Source of the DNA: Liminaster sp964567855
GTDB lineage: Bacteria; Bacteroidota; Bacteroidia; Bacteroidales; UBA3663
Reading direction: 5' to 3'
Length of the DNA: 50,836 nt
NCBI GenBank assembly: GCA_964567855.1
Contig: CAZMOE010000016.1
Coordinates: 1-50,836, forward strand
The position numbers and the translations under genes were made by a program. The notes under the pieces were generated by a model that saw nothing but the letters and a program-made list of their open reading frames with translations, did no database searches and had not been told where the DNA came from. Of the stretch, positions 20,063 through 29,509 are shown piece by piece. Position 1 is the first letter of the stretch. Every line of letters begins with the position of its first letter.

Positions 20063-20608
20063 ATGAATCCGATAATCTCCAAACAGGAAATCCGAAAAAG
20101 TATCCGGCAACAGATCAATGGGTTGAACAGGGATATCCGCACCGAGTGGGATGTCCGGACCACTCGGATGGTTCTGGAAAGTCCAATCTGGCAGAAAGCG
20201 GAAACCATATTGCTGTTTGCCTCATTGCCGGACGAGATAGATACCTCCAGACTGATTGAAGACGCTGTTTCAGCTGAAAAACGGATCATTCTCCCGGTAG
20301 TCAGAGATAGTGACCTGGAGTTGTTTGTCTATCATCCTGGGCAAATTGCACCCGGAGCATTCGGCATAATGGAACCGACGTCGAATGCCAGTCCCTTGTC
20401 CGATTTTTCAGCGATTGATCTGGCGATTGTTCCCGGTATCGCCTTCACCCGCAAAGGCGACCGCTTAGGTCGTGGCAAAGGATTTTATGACCGGCTTCTC
20501 CCCCTCCTGCCATGTCCGTGTTACGGTTTGGGATATACCTTGCAAATCCTGCATTCTCTCCCTACCGATCCGTGGGATGTTTCTTTAGATGGAATTTTTG
20601 CACTTTGA
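20063..20608 (+). CDS. 5-formyltetrahydrofolate cyclo-ligase
   Basis: A 181-residue enzyme that converts 5-formyl-THF to 5,10-methenyl-THF using ATP, returning the stored folate to the one-carbon pool. Signatures are KQEIRKSIRQQI near the N-terminus, LLFASLPDEIDT, and the substrate/ATP loop RLGRGKGFYDRLL. There is no intergenic base between it and the antiporter. It complements fhs elsewhere in the window. A strong terminator follows. Confidence 0.95.
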   Translation: MNPIISKQEIRKSIRQQINGLNRDIRTEWDVRTTRMVLESPIWQKAETILLFASLPDEIDTSRLIEDAVSAEKRIILPVVRDSDLELFVYHPGQIAPGAFGIMEPTSNASPLSDFSAIDLAIVPGIAFTRKGDRLGRGKGFYDRLLPLLPCPCYGLGYTLQILHSLPTDPWDVSLDGIFAL

Positions 20609-20992
20609 AGACCGGAAATATCCATAATGTATGACGTTTTAATCCCGGACGGAATTTTCCGATCCGGGATTTTCTTTAGGTGTAATTGGTGCGGGATAAC
20701 GATCAATCATTTATAGACAATTGCAGATCCCTGAAATTCTACAGAATCTTATGCAACGGATCTTCCTCTATCATCCCCCATTATCGACACTTCTTTCATC
20801 AAGGAATGGGGCGATAAAATAGTTCCCGATTTGCCTGCTCGGTATATTTCATACCATTGACAAACCGGGAATCAATGCATTATGAGAATACGGAACTCTC
20901 GTACACCGTTAACCGCTAATAAGTATCGTCTGTCAGGCGGATCCAGCAGAGAGTTTCCCCGTTTCATCTTCTTGTGTGGTCGACAGAAGGGA
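20609..20992. other. 384-bp convergent intergenic region
   Basis: Lies between 5-FCL (rightward) and the dCMP deaminase (leftward). Its first 70 bases hold the 5-FCL terminator. The rest (20680-20992) shows no promoter, RNA gene or ORF with a start. A short stop-bounded frame encoding about 40 residues around 20745-20865 is probably chance. Confidence 0.5.
20641..20677 (+). terminator. Rho-independent terminator of the M3 peptidase operon
   Basis: AATCCCGGA (20641-20649) pairs with TCCGGGATT (20663-20671); an inner CGGA/TCCG stem closes a four-base loop, with one bulged A. The T-rich tail TTTTCTTT follows on the plus strand. Confidence 0.85.
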
Positions 20993-21436
20993 TCAGTCTT
21001 TCCCCTCTTCTATCGGGAGGAAAAGAACTTCGATACCGGCACGTTTTAATAGTTCCACTCCATCGGCAATTCTGTATTCTTCGCTGTAAACAACCCTGCG
21101 AATGCCCGCCTGAATGATTAATTTGGCACATTCAATACATGGGGAGGCCGTTACATAAAGCGTTGCGCCATCACTTGAATTGCTGGATTTTGCAACTTTA
21201 GTAATGGCATTGGCTTCTGCATGGAGCACGTAGGGTTTCGTCCTGTCGGAATCGCTTTCCTCACAGATGTTTTCAAATCCGCAAGGAGTTCCGTTATATC
21301 CATCGGAGATGATCATCTTTTCTTTAACGATCAGGGCACCTACCTGCCTGCGTCTGCAATAGGAATTTTCTGCCCAGACGCGGGCCATACGCAAATAGCG
21401 TTTATCCAAAGCTCCTTGTTTATCTTCTGTTGCCAT
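20993..21436 (-). CDS. Deoxycytidylate (dCMP) deaminase, ComEB type
   Basis: A 147-residue zinc deaminase converting dCMP to dUMP for thymidylate synthesis. Zinc ligands are visible as His72 in HAEANAI (with catalytic Glu74) and Cys100/Cys103 in PCIEC. Length and the N-terminal block (ENSYCRRRQVGALIV, GYNGTPCGFEN) match the family. It is the last gene of a leftward cluster, 45 bases after the S41 peptidase. Confidence 0.95.
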   Translation of the reverse strand: MATEDKQGALDKRYLRMARVWAENSYCRRRQVGALIVKEKMIISDGYNGTPCGFENICEESDSDRTKPYVLHAEANAITKVAKSSNSSDGATLYVTASPCIECAKLIIQAGIRRVVYSEEYRIADGVELLKRAGIEVLFLPIEEGKD

Positions 21437-21481
21437 ATTCTTACATTTTTAATATCGGGAAACCGGCATCTGCTATATCTG

Positions 21482-23131
21482 TTATTCCGGAAATGATTTC
21501 TCTTCGTTCAAAATGCGGATACCTTCCAGATAAGTCGGATCGTCGGAGAAAAACTCCCGATAGAAATAGTTTTCATCCTTCACCTGACGCATGATATAGG
21601 AAATGATCAGCCGTTCCAGAGCTTTGCGGGATTTCTCTATCTGGCGTGGCTCCGGCTTCACTTTTTCTGAGGCATATTTAACGAAAGCATTCACCAGTGA
21701 CTGTGAGGAAAGATATTGCTGCAAGCTTCTAAAATCCATATATGCAGATAATTTTTGACGATTTTTGTCTGCATACCGGAACGCAAAGGAATAGAGAAGT
21801 CCTGCATTGATGACCTGATTCCAATACGGCGTCACATGTGCCGTATCACTCGGAATGAAAATATCCGGCATGATTCCGCCTCCCCCGTAAACGATGCGCC
21901 CATGCGCTGTCTCGTATTTAAGAGAGTCTATCATCTGTATGCTGTCTTTGGAATAAAATTCGCCATGAGCATAACGGTTGATCAGATCCAGTGCATAATC
22001 TTTCCCTTCGCCCATCTTATATGCTTTCTGTATGCAACGCCCGGAGGGAATATAATAACGCGCCGTCGTCAACCGAAGCGCGGATCCATCGGCAAACTCG
22101 AACTGCCGTTGAACCAGCCCCTTGCCAAAAGACCGCCGCCCGATGATTATGCCACGGTCATTATCCTGAATGGCGCCGGCAAAGATTTCACTGGCCGATG
22201 CCGACCATTCGTCGATAAGTACCACTAACGGCATATTCTGAAAACTGCCGCGGCCATCGGCAAACATGTTGTCTCTTTTTTGTGTCTTGCCTTCCGTGTA
22301 AACTATCAAAGTGTTACGACCGAGGAATTCATTGACCATCCGGTAGCATATATCCATATATCCACCTGAATTCCCGCGCAAATCGATCATAAAACCTTTG
22401 GCACCTGCCCGTTTCAGCGTCACCAGGGCCGTAAAGAACTCATTATAGGTATTCCGCCCGAAATTATCGATTTTAATATATCCGATATTATCCTCTGTCA
22501 GATACGAGGCAACCACACTATTGACAGGAATATCCCCGCGCACAATGTCGTATTTCAACTCCGTATCGGATGTGGAGCGCCGGATGCCGACTCGGACAGT
22601 CGTCCCCTTTTCTCCACGCAGGGTTTTGAAAACTTTTTCATTATTGATACCTTTGCCGACAAAGGCCGAATCGTTGATGCTGACAATACGGTCACCCGGC
22701 ATGATTCCTATTTTTTCAGAAGGACCGCCGGAAATAACGCTGATGACCATCACCGTATCATTTTGAATATTGAACTGAACACCGATACCGGAAAAAGATC
22801 CGGCCAACGGCTCGTTAGTCTCTTCCAGATCCTCCGCCGGAATATATACAGAATGAGGATCCAGCTCTTCGACGATTGTAGGAATCGCTTTTTCTATCAA
22901 TTCCTCCAGATCCAACGTGTCGACATATTCGTTTTCCAGCATATCGAGAAAGTTATTCAGTTTCTCGGATGCTGAATGCCCAAGACCATTGTTAAAAAAC
23001 AGCGAATTCCGAGAATCCGGCTCTGAAGACACACTTCGGATACGGATATTTTCCAAACGTACCCCTAAATATATAAAGAAAGCTATGGCAGTTGCGACAA
23101 GCAGAGGCAACCATGTTTTTTTATTGTTCAT
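21482..23131 (-). CDS. S41-family C-terminal processing peptidase with PDZ domain
   Basis: A 549-residue exported serine protease with an N-terminal membrane anchor (residues 7-24), a PDZ domain at about 112-190 (GIGVQFNIQND, GIMPGDRIVSIND) and an S41 core. The Ser/Lys dyad is Ser312 in SASASEIF and Lys337 in SFGKGLVQ. It probably cleaves periplasmic proteins near their C-termini. Its start overlaps the end of the DUF4831 gene by 11 bases, suggesting coupled translation. Confidence 0.94.
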   Translation of the reverse strand: MNNKKTWLPLLVATAIAFFIYLGVRLENIRIRSVSSEPDSRNSLFFNNGLGHSASEKLNNFLDMLENEYVDTLDLEELIEKAIPTIVEELDPHSVYIPAEDLEETNEPLAGSFSGIGVQFNIQNDTVMVISVISGGPSEKIGIMPGDRIVSINDSAFVGKGINNEKVFKTLRGEKGTTVRVGIRRSTSDTELKYDIVRGDIPVNSVVASYLTEDNIGYIKIDNFGRNTYNEFFTALVTLKRAGAKGFMIDLRGNSGGYMDICYRMVNEFLGRNTLIVYTEGKTQKRDNMFADGRGSFQNMPLVVLIDEWSASASEIFAGAIQDNDRGIIIGRRSFGKGLVQRQFEFADGSALRLTTARYYIPSGRCIQKAYKMGEGKDYALDLINRYAHGEFYSKDSIQMIDSLKYETAHGRIVYGGGGIMPDIFIPSDTAHVTPYWNQVINAGLLYSFAFRYADKNRQKLSAYMDFRSLQQYLSSQSLVNAFVKYASEKVKPEPRQIEKSRKALERLIISYIMRQVKDENYFYREFFSDDPTYLEGIRILNEEKSFPE

Positions 23132-24197
23132 ATATAGAAATTGCTCCGGTATTCGGATTAAAGATAGCTTTTACAGGATTTTTTTTATCACTAAAACGGG
23201 TTGCGGGAAGCTGCTCCACTCTTCCGAATTGTCCCAACTGGAGATCTTCAGACGCCATATTTTTTCCGTGGAACTGAAGTGTCAGTTTGGCCTTGCCCGG
23301 CAGCAGATAGGCGATGCCCTGCCGCTCCGTAGTCTTCTTTTTTGCCTTCGGATCGACGGGAACAGGCTCTATTCGATTGTCTTCCAGTATTGAAAGCGAG
23401 ACGAAGAACGGTTCTCCACCCAAATCATCAACATCCGCGAACCCGTAATGGCTGGAAAAACGGAATAAAATTTCTTTTTCGATCGTAGCAGACGGAATGA
23501 TCCGAAATTCACGGAATACCGTTTTGCTTTCTTTCTCTCCGTTGAATAACGCAAGATATGCCTTTTCCTGCGCCTCGAGATTATCAAGTACCAACTGGAA
23601 CGAGGCTCCGTCTGCCGGCAGGTTGTCAACCTCTCCTGTCAGAAGATTCAGCCGGCTTTCCCTGATACGAAATATCTGTCGCGCTGCAATTTCGGCCTGT
23701 TTTGTTTTAGAACCGGCCTTCAATAACTCTTCATTCATCACCTGTACGGATGTCAGCGTTTTCTTCGGAGCTTCTTCGGCTACAAGATCCGGAGCATCGG
23801 TTGCTACCGGCCGGGGCTCTTCATTAATGCCCCACAAGCGTCCGTCTTCAGTCAGGTAAAATGTCGGAACGGCGCCGCGGTCAGTTATCTCGATGTGATA
23901 AGTTCTGGAAGTGTCAGGGCAGGCAACAGATTTTACACCGATTCCCTTAATTTCCCACGTTATATGATCATCCTGCGGCACGTCGGTCATACCCAGATAT
24001 TTTTCGGCAAACGGCGCATAAATTCCAGCTTTTACTTTCGTGCAGATGGCCTCTACGGTAACAACGATTTCGTTTTTCGGCAAACTATAGGTGATGCCGG
24101 TTCCCGTATGTTCGTCAATTGCAACCTTTCGAACCTGCTGAGCTTCCAGGGAACTTATTCCCACGCCTAAAATTATAATTGCAAATATTTTTCTCAT
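23121..24197 (-). CDS. DUF4831 family exported protein
   Basis: A 358-residue protein with a signal peptide ending SLEAQ (about residue 20). The body matches DUF4831: YSLPKNEIVVTVEA, GIYAPFAEKYLGM, a Gly/Asp-rich middle, RQIFRIRESRLNLLTGEVD, and GIAYLLPGKAKLTL. Function is unknown. The family is largely found in Bacteroidota. It is probably periplasmic and overlaps the S41 peptidase gene, so the two may work on the same envelope process. Confidence 0.85.
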   Translation of the reverse strand: MRKIFAIIILGVGISSLEAQQVRKVAIDEHTGTGITYSLPKNEIVVTVEAICTKVKAGIYAPFAEKYLGMTDVPQDDHITWEIKGIGVKSVACPDTSRTYHIEITDRGAVPTFYLTEDGRLWGINEEPRPVATDAPDLVAEEAPKKTLTSVQVMNEELLKAGSKTKQAEIAARQIFRIRESRLNLLTGEVDNLPADGASFQLVLDNLEAQEKAYLALFNGEKESKTVFREFRIIPSATIEKEILFRFSSHYGFADVDDLGGEPFFVSLSILEDNRIEPVPVDPKAKKKTTERQGIAYLLPGKAKLTLQFHGKNMASEDLQLGQFGRVEQLPATRFSDKKNPVKAIFNPNTGAISIYEQ

Positions 24198-24226
24198 AAT
24201 ATCTCTTTTGATATCAGTTATCTGTG

Positions 24227-24814
24227 TTATTCTGTTTTAAACAAACTACGGCCTGTCGATGACTCCAGCAATCTTGGAAGTTCCTGTTCAAACTGCGGAG
24301 TGAACAAATTATGTCCCAATCCGGCCTGCAATTCACTTAATGACCAAAAACGCCCTTCGCTGACCTCTTCCATATCCGGAAAAATCGTCCCATCATAAGT
24401 GGCAGCGAATGCACAGACCATTTCCGATTCTATCGGCGAGCGCCAGACATAATGAAAGAGCGGTTCCGGACGAATCCCCGTCAAGCCAAGCTCCTCACGG
24501 GCCTCACGGAAAAGCGCCTCCCGGATTTTTTCTCCATAATCGACATGTCCGCCTACTGCAGTATCCCATTTTCCAGGTTGAATGTCCTTTTTCATCGATC
24601 TCTTTTGCAAATAAAGCTGTCCGCAGTTATTGAATAGGTGCAGATGGACAACCGGATGAAGATTCATTGACCCAGAATGACAGGAAACGCGCGATGCACG
24701 GCCTATGACCGTGCCTGTTCCGTCAATCAATGGTAAATCTTCCCCACTTTGACATTCAGGGAAGTCCTCCCTCGGGTAAATCAACTCAAACATATTCAAT
24801 GACAATATTTTCAT
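24227..24814 (-). CDS. Nudix hydrolase, isopentenyl-diphosphate isomerase-like
   Basis: A 195-residue protein with a complete Nudix box at residues 89-111 (G-x5-E-x7-RE-x2-EE-x-GL; GGHVDYGEKIREALF then REAREELGL). N-terminal residues 1-45 resemble the leader of YfcD/Idi-like Nudix proteins. It probably hydrolyses a nucleoside or isoprenoid diphosphate; substrate not predictable. Its start overlaps the recR stop by four bases. Confidence 0.92.
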   Translation of the reverse strand: MKILSLNMFELIYPREDFPECQSGEDLPLIDGTGTVIGRASRVSCHSGSMNLHPVVHLHLFNNCGQLYLQKRSMKKDIQPGKWDTAVGGHVDYGEKIREALFREAREELGLTGIRPEPLFHYVWRSPIESEMVCAFAATYDGTIFPDMEEVSEGRFWSLSELQAGLGHNLFTPQFEQELPRLLESSTGRSLFKTE

Positions 24815-25443
24815 CCATGCTTCGGAAAGCTGTCGGCAAACGGCAAACGGTTCAAAATAGAGCGCCCTAATGTAACTTCATCGGCATACTCGATTTCATC
24901 GCCTACGGAAACGCCTCGTGCCAGCGTCGTGATCTTTACCTCGGCAAATGGAGCCAGTTTACGGAAGATATAGAAGTTCGTCGTGTCGCCCTCCATCGTG
25001 GTGCTAAGCGCGAGGATAATTTCCCGGATGCCGCCGGCTCTGACCCGCTCCACCAAAGAGTCAATCTGCAACTGCTGGGGGCCAATGCCATCCATAGGGG
25101 AAATCAGGCCACCCAGGACATGATATAAACCATGAAACTGACGGGTCGCCTCCACCACCATCACCTCTTTTATATTCTCGACAACGCATACCGTCGACGC
25201 GTCACGACCAGAATCGGCACAAATGGCACATAAATCCGTGTCGGAAATATTATGGCAAACACGGCAATAACAGACCTCCTGCCGCAACCGGATCACAGAC
25301 TGCCCCAACTGAAGCGCCCGCTGCGGCTCCTGCCGCAAAAGATGTAAAACCAACCTCAGGGCGGTCTTGCGGCCCACCCCCGGAAGTTTTGAAAACTCAT
25401 CTACTGCATTTTCCAGCAGTTGCGATGGATATTGCTGATTCAT
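24811..25443 (-). CDS. recR: Recombination mediator protein RecR
   Basis: A 210-residue recombination protein that with RecO and RecF loads RecA on gapped DNA. An HhH motif (LPGVGRKTALRL, 20-31) is followed by the C4 zinc finger C60/C63/C72/C75 and a Toprim domain (VVENIKEVMVVEATRQFHG, ILALSTTMEGDTT). The longer frame starting at 25512 is rejected because the promoter at 25478-25509 lies inside it; 25443 gives the usual N-terminus. It heads the leftward operon. Confidence 0.95.
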   Translation of the reverse strand: MNQQYPSQLLENAVDEFSKLPGVGRKTALRLVLHLLRQEPQRALQLGQSVIRLRQEVCYCRVCHNISDTDLCAICADSGRDASTVCVVENIKEVMVVEATRQFHGLYHVLGGLISPMDGIGPQQLQIDSLVERVRAGGIREIILALSTTMEGDTTNFYIFRKLAPFAEVKITTLARGVSVGDEIEYADEVTLGRSILNRLPFADSFPKHG

Positions 25444-25477
25444 TTCTGTCTCCGACGATCTCCTTTTAATATTGATG

Positions 25478-25509
25478 CAAAGTAACGAAAAATCTTTGAG
25501 TTCCACAAA
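25478..25509 (-). promoter_or_regulatory. Promoter of the recR operon
   Basis: Minus strand: TTTG (plus 25506-25509), a 20-bp spacer, then TTACTTTG (plus 25478-25485), one mismatch from TAnnTTTG. Leader to the recR ATG is about 30 bases. Confidence 0.65.
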
Positions 25510-25656
25510 CATTTATTACTGAAAATGCAGACAAAGGGAGATGTTGCGTGCTGATGGCGATGCGCATATAGATTATTGTATCTCCTGCCGATGTTACAAG
25601 ATCCGGTTTCAATAAGCCGGACCGGACCTCCAAGCCCGGCGTTTCCGCCAAACGGG

Positions 25657-25695
25657 AAAAAGAAAAGCAGCCTTCGGATTAAAACCAAAGGCTGC
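25657..25695 (-). terminator. Rho-independent terminator overlapping the feoB stop codon
   Basis: On the minus strand GCAGCCTTTGG and CCGAAGGCTGC form an 11-pair stem with one G-U and a seven-base loop, followed by TTTTCTTTTT. The TAA stop of feoB falls in the loop, and the last codons of the gene form the left arm. Confidence 0.88.
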
Positions 25696-27790
25696 CGATT
25701 TGATATACCGCTGTCGATATCAGCCAGGCTACCGCCGTGGTGTAAAATATCGCAAAAAACGCCCACTTGCGATGACCGGCCTCACGACCGATGGCCACTA
25801 CCGTGGCAATACACGGGAAATACAACAACGTAAAAAGCATATAGCTCAGAGCTGCCAGGGGCGTAATATCCTGGGCCAGCTGCGACGACAAATTACTTGT
25901 TTGCTCTTCATCATCCACATCTATATCTTCACCGCTATAAAGAACCCCCAGGGTACTGACGACAATTTCCTTGGCACCCAGCCCGGCAATCAGGCCGACA
26001 TCCATCTTCCAGTTAGCGCCCATCGGTTCAAAAACCGGCTCGACGAGCTGGCCGAGCCGGCCGATATAAGAATTTTTCTGCTGTTCCTGTGGAGAGTCAT
26101 AAGCATCATGATTCGGAAAATAACTGAGCACCCAAATGATGATACTCGCCCACAGAATAATTTTCCCCATCTTGTGCAAATACTGTTTGCCCCGTTCCCG
26201 GGTATGGCGGATTACCGACTTCGCCAGCGGAAGCCGGTAATTGGGCAATTCCATCATGAACGGCCTGTCATCATGGCATGGCAGGAAATGGTTGAGTACT
26301 TTCGCTGAAACCACAGCCACTAAAATTCCCGTCACATAGAGCACAAACAATACAAGACCCGCATGCGCCGAAAACAGAGCCCCCGCCAACACTAAATAAA
26401 TAGGCAGCCGGGCACTGCAGGACATGAACGGAATCACAAGCATGGTTACCAGACGGCTTTTACGGTTTTCAATCATGCGGGTAGCCATAACCGCCGGAAC
26501 GTTACAACCGAATCCCATGATCATTGGGATAAATGATTTGCCGTGAAGACCAAAAGTCCGCATGAGGCGGTCCATGATATAAGCCGCCCGGGCCATATAG
26601 CCTGAGTCCTCCAAAAATGAAATGCAGAGATAGAGAATCACGATGTTGGGAAGGAATACTATGACGCCGCCGACGCCGCCAATGACACCATCGACGAGCA
26701 AATCTTTCCAGATACCATCAGCAAGGGTATCGGAGACCCAATCCGCAAGAAGGCCGACACCATTATCGATCCATGTCATCGGATAGTCGCCGATGACGTA
26801 GGTCAACTGGAACATCAGGAAAAGAATCGCGAAAAAGATAGGATATCCCCAGAACTTGTGAGTGACATATTTGTCAATGCGGACCGTAGCCTTCTCCTTT
26901 TCGGTCTGCGGACGGTAAATACCTTCCAGCGTCCTGTCGATGAAATTGAAGTGACAGGCTGCGCCGTGTTCCGCACATCCTACAATCGGATAGGTAAATT
27001 TCCGTTTCGGAGCCTCACAGACCGCAGCAAACAGATTTTCCAGACCGGAACCGGTCCGACTATCGGTCGGGAAGCAAGGCATTCCCAACCGTTTCGACAA
27101 CTCATCGACTTTAAGCACGTTGTCTTCATTCTGAAGCTCATCATACATATTAAGGGCTCCCACCATGGGAATCCCCATCGGATAAAGTTGTGTAGTCAGA
27201 TAGAGATTGCGCTGCAAATTAGTACTATCCAGCACATTGACAATAACATCCGGCCGGTTATTTTTCAGATATTGCTCCACATATTTCTCTTCCGGAGAAA
27301 AAGAGGCCAGAGAATAGGTGCCCGGCAGGTCTATCAGCCGGATATGATAGTCCCTGAAGTCGAACTGCCCCTCTTTACTATCGACGGTAACACCACAATA
27401 ATTGCCTTCATGCTCATGTCCGCCGGAAATCTGATTGAAAAGTGATGTTTTGCCGCAATTCGGATTTCCGACAAGAGCCACAACCAACTCACGTTTGGCG
27501 CTTACCGCCTTGGCGGCAATCTCTTTATAATGAAGCGAACAACCTTCACAACCGAAGCAACAACCTCTCTCCTGCTCGATCTCGACCAGATCGGCCTCCG
27601 AACGGCGAATCGTGATGCTGGAGCCTTTTATCATATATTCGATAGGATCGGCCATTGGAGCCTGAGTCTCCGTCTTTATTTTTACACCATCAACAAACCC
27701 CATTTCTTCCAAACGGCGCACAAAAGCAGGGTTTCCTGTGACGTTTTTGACATACGCGCTATGACCGACTTTCAATTCAGATAGTTTCAT
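25679..27790 (-). CDS. feoB: FeoA-FeoB fusion, ferrous iron transporter
   Basis: A 703-residue inner membrane Fe2+ importer. Residues 1-75 are a FeoA (SH3-like) domain; a cysteine cluster CCFGCEGC (77-84) joins it to the FeoB G domain with G1 GNPNCGKT (108-115), G3 DLPG and the ALNMYDEL guanine-specificity region. About ten membrane helices follow with Gate motifs (FIPMIMGFGCNVPAVMATR; LIAGLGAKEIVVSTLG). The start at 27790 gives the FeoA N-terminus MKLSELKVG. The longer frame (27865) adds no conserved sequence. FeoAB fusions are known in Bacteroides. It is monocistronic with its own terminator. Confidence 0.95.
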   Translation of the reverse strand: MKLSELKVGHSAYVKNVTGNPAFVRRLEEMGFVDGVKIKTETQAPMADPIEYMIKGSSITIRRSEADLVEIEQERGCCFGCEGCSLHYKEIAAKAVSAKRELVVALVGNPNCGKTSLFNQISGGHEHEGNYCGVTVDSKEGQFDFRDYHIRLIDLPGTYSLASFSPEEKYVEQYLKNNRPDVIVNVLDSTNLQRNLYLTTQLYPMGIPMVGALNMYDELQNEDNVLKVDELSKRLGMPCFPTDSRTGSGLENLFAAVCEAPKRKFTYPIVGCAEHGAACHFNFIDRTLEGIYRPQTEKEKATVRIDKYVTHKFWGYPIFFAILFLMFQLTYVIGDYPMTWIDNGVGLLADWVSDTLADGIWKDLLVDGVIGGVGGVIVFLPNIVILYLCISFLEDSGYMARAAYIMDRLMRTFGLHGKSFIPMIMGFGCNVPAVMATRMIENRKSRLVTMLVIPFMSCSARLPIYLVLAGALFSAHAGLVLFVLYVTGILVAVVSAKVLNHFLPCHDDRPFMMELPNYRLPLAKSVIRHTRERGKQYLHKMGKIILWASIIIWVLSYFPNHDAYDSPQEQQKNSYIGRLGQLVEPVFEPMGANWKMDVGLIAGLGAKEIVVSTLGVLYSGEDIDVDDEEQTSNLSSQLAQDITPLAALSYMLFTLLYFPCIATVVAIGREAGHRKWAFFAIFYTTAVAWLISTAVYQIGSLWF

Positions 27791-28009
27791 AAAGCTGACT
27801 TTATATCGGCTGCAAATTTCAACATTGTCTGTAATCCTTGCAATCGCTACAAATAGGTATTCCACCTGCGTTTTATCCTCTCCGGCATGATTTTTTTAAT
27901 CAATTATACCCATTTTATCTATTTTTGGGGATAAAAGAAAATCCTCCCTCCTGTAGCACATCCATCAGGAAAGACGAATGCGGCCGACAAGAGAGAGGAT
28001 ATAAGCTAT

Positions 28010-29473
28010 TTATTGCTGCGGAACCGTGTATCCTGCAATATCGGCAATAATCAGCGGAATGGCGGCATTGTCATTATGCCCGCAGAAACGCTCTGCACCC
28101 ACACCGCAGGCATAAACAGGCACCAATCCGGCAGAATGCCCGCCGACACACCATGTCACACCCGCTTTGTTATTGATAAGACGATTTGCAGCGCCGGCCA
28201 GAGGTTCGTTCTCGCTATACAGATTTTTTTCGTTGGCCATTTTACCCTTAAACGATTTCTCATAGATCCCTTTAAGCATTTTTTCGTCATCATCGCTGAT
28301 TTCTACAGTATCCCAAAATCCATAGAAGTCGGTAAGAGCGGTTTTAATCTGTTGCCAGGTCACTTGATTGGAGGTCTGGGCCCTCAAATCATGGAGCCGG
28401 GCGGTAAAGGCATCCTGGCTTCCGCGCTGGTTGGCCAAAATTTTAAGATTAAGCTTCTTGCTGTATTTATCATTGGCCAATACCAGACCGCCGGTTTCGT
28501 GATCGGCCGTCAAGACGATAAGAGTTTCATCCGGATGACGCAGATAGAAGTCGTATGCAATACGTATACAACTATCCACTGCAGCAACCTCTCTGAATGC
28601 GGTGGCGCCGTCGTTGGCATGACACGCAAAATCGACTTTTGCCCCGATTTCGTTCATGATAAAGAAGCCTTTGGTGGAATCCTTCATCAAAAAGTCTATC
28701 TCCGCCCGAAGTACCTGAGGAATCGTCAGATCGCCAGGCTTCGCATCGATGAAATAAGGCAGTGAAAATGCATCGCGATCGGATGCCTCCTGAGGTTGAA
28801 ACAAAATCATGCGTTCTGCCGCGGGCGCTTTGGCTAAATAATCGTCATAACCGCGGGCGATAGTATAACCGGAATCCTGGGCGATGGTATACAGATCTGC
28901 CGCAGTACTATCCTTTTTAGAAACAGGCTGACTGAAATCCGATCCGCCATAGAAATCAAAACCGGTGACCGGTAAATCTGTGCCGATTTCATAATACATA
29001 CCGCGATCTTTGGCATGAGCGTAAAATGCGGCCGGTGTGGCATGATTGACACAGACACTGGAGGCTACGCCGACACGGGCACCGGAATTCTTGGCCCATA
29101 CTGCAATGGAGGAAACCGGGGTTTCCAGATCTTCAAGCATCCCGATAGCGCGGTTTTTGGTCTTTTTACCAGTGGCCAATGCCGTTCCTGAAGCGGCAGA
29201 ATCCGTAATACCGTGACTGCCGGAATAGGTGGACGACACACCTACGGTCGGGAAAGAGGTCATCAAGAACGACTTGCGGCCGATATATCCGGCCTTCTCG
29301 GCTTCGTACATTTCCGCACCGAGAACGGTATTGACACCCGTACCGTCCGAAATAAAATAAAAAACATATTTGGGTGTTTGCTTGGCGGCATTTCCCTTAT
29401 TGCCGCAAGAGCAACCAGCTCCCAACATTGTCATCGCAGAGGCGAAGACACATGCATAAACTGACTTCTTCAT
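28010..29473 (-). CDS. Alkaline phosphatase, probable lipoprotein
   Basis: A 487-residue PhoA-superfamily metalloenzyme that releases phosphate from monoesters outside the cytoplasm. The N-terminus has a signal sequence and lipobox-like LGAGC (Cys21). Ser92 in TDSAASGTALATG is the nucleophile. Metal ligands appear in YFISDGTG, LTADHETGGL and GGHSAGLVPVYACG. It lies 36 bases after the carboxyltransferase gene and may share its transcript, although the functions do not obviously relate. Confidence 0.93.
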   Translation of the reverse strand: MKKSVYACVFASAMTMLGAGCSCGNKGNAAKQTPKYVFYFISDGTGVNTVLGAEMYEAEKAGYIGRKSFLMTSFPTVGVSSTYSGSHGITDSAASGTALATGKKTKNRAIGMLEDLETPVSSIAVWAKNSGARVGVASSVCVNHATPAAFYAHAKDRGMYYEIGTDLPVTGFDFYGGSDFSQPVSKKDSTAADLYTIAQDSGYTIARGYDDYLAKAPAAERMILFQPQEASDRDAFSLPYFIDAKPGDLTIPQVLRAEIDFLMKDSTKGFFIMNEIGAKVDFACHANDGATAFREVAAVDSCIRIAYDFYLRHPDETLIVLTADHETGGLVLANDKYSKKLNLKILANQRGSQDAFTARLHDLRAQTSNQVTWQQIKTALTDFYGFWDTVEISDDDEKMLKGIYEKSFKGKMANEKNLYSENEPLAGAANRLINNKAGVTWCVGGHSAGLVPVYACGVGAERFCGHNDNAAIPLIIADIAGYTVPQQ

Positions 29474-29509
29474 TTTTATCTTATAAATTTAAGAGTAACC
29501 TACTTCCTA

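Noticed and set aside
20745..20865. Stop-bounded frame of about 40 residues in the convergent spacer
   Set aside because: No start codon, no family match, and within chance expectation; a gene remnant cannot be shown.
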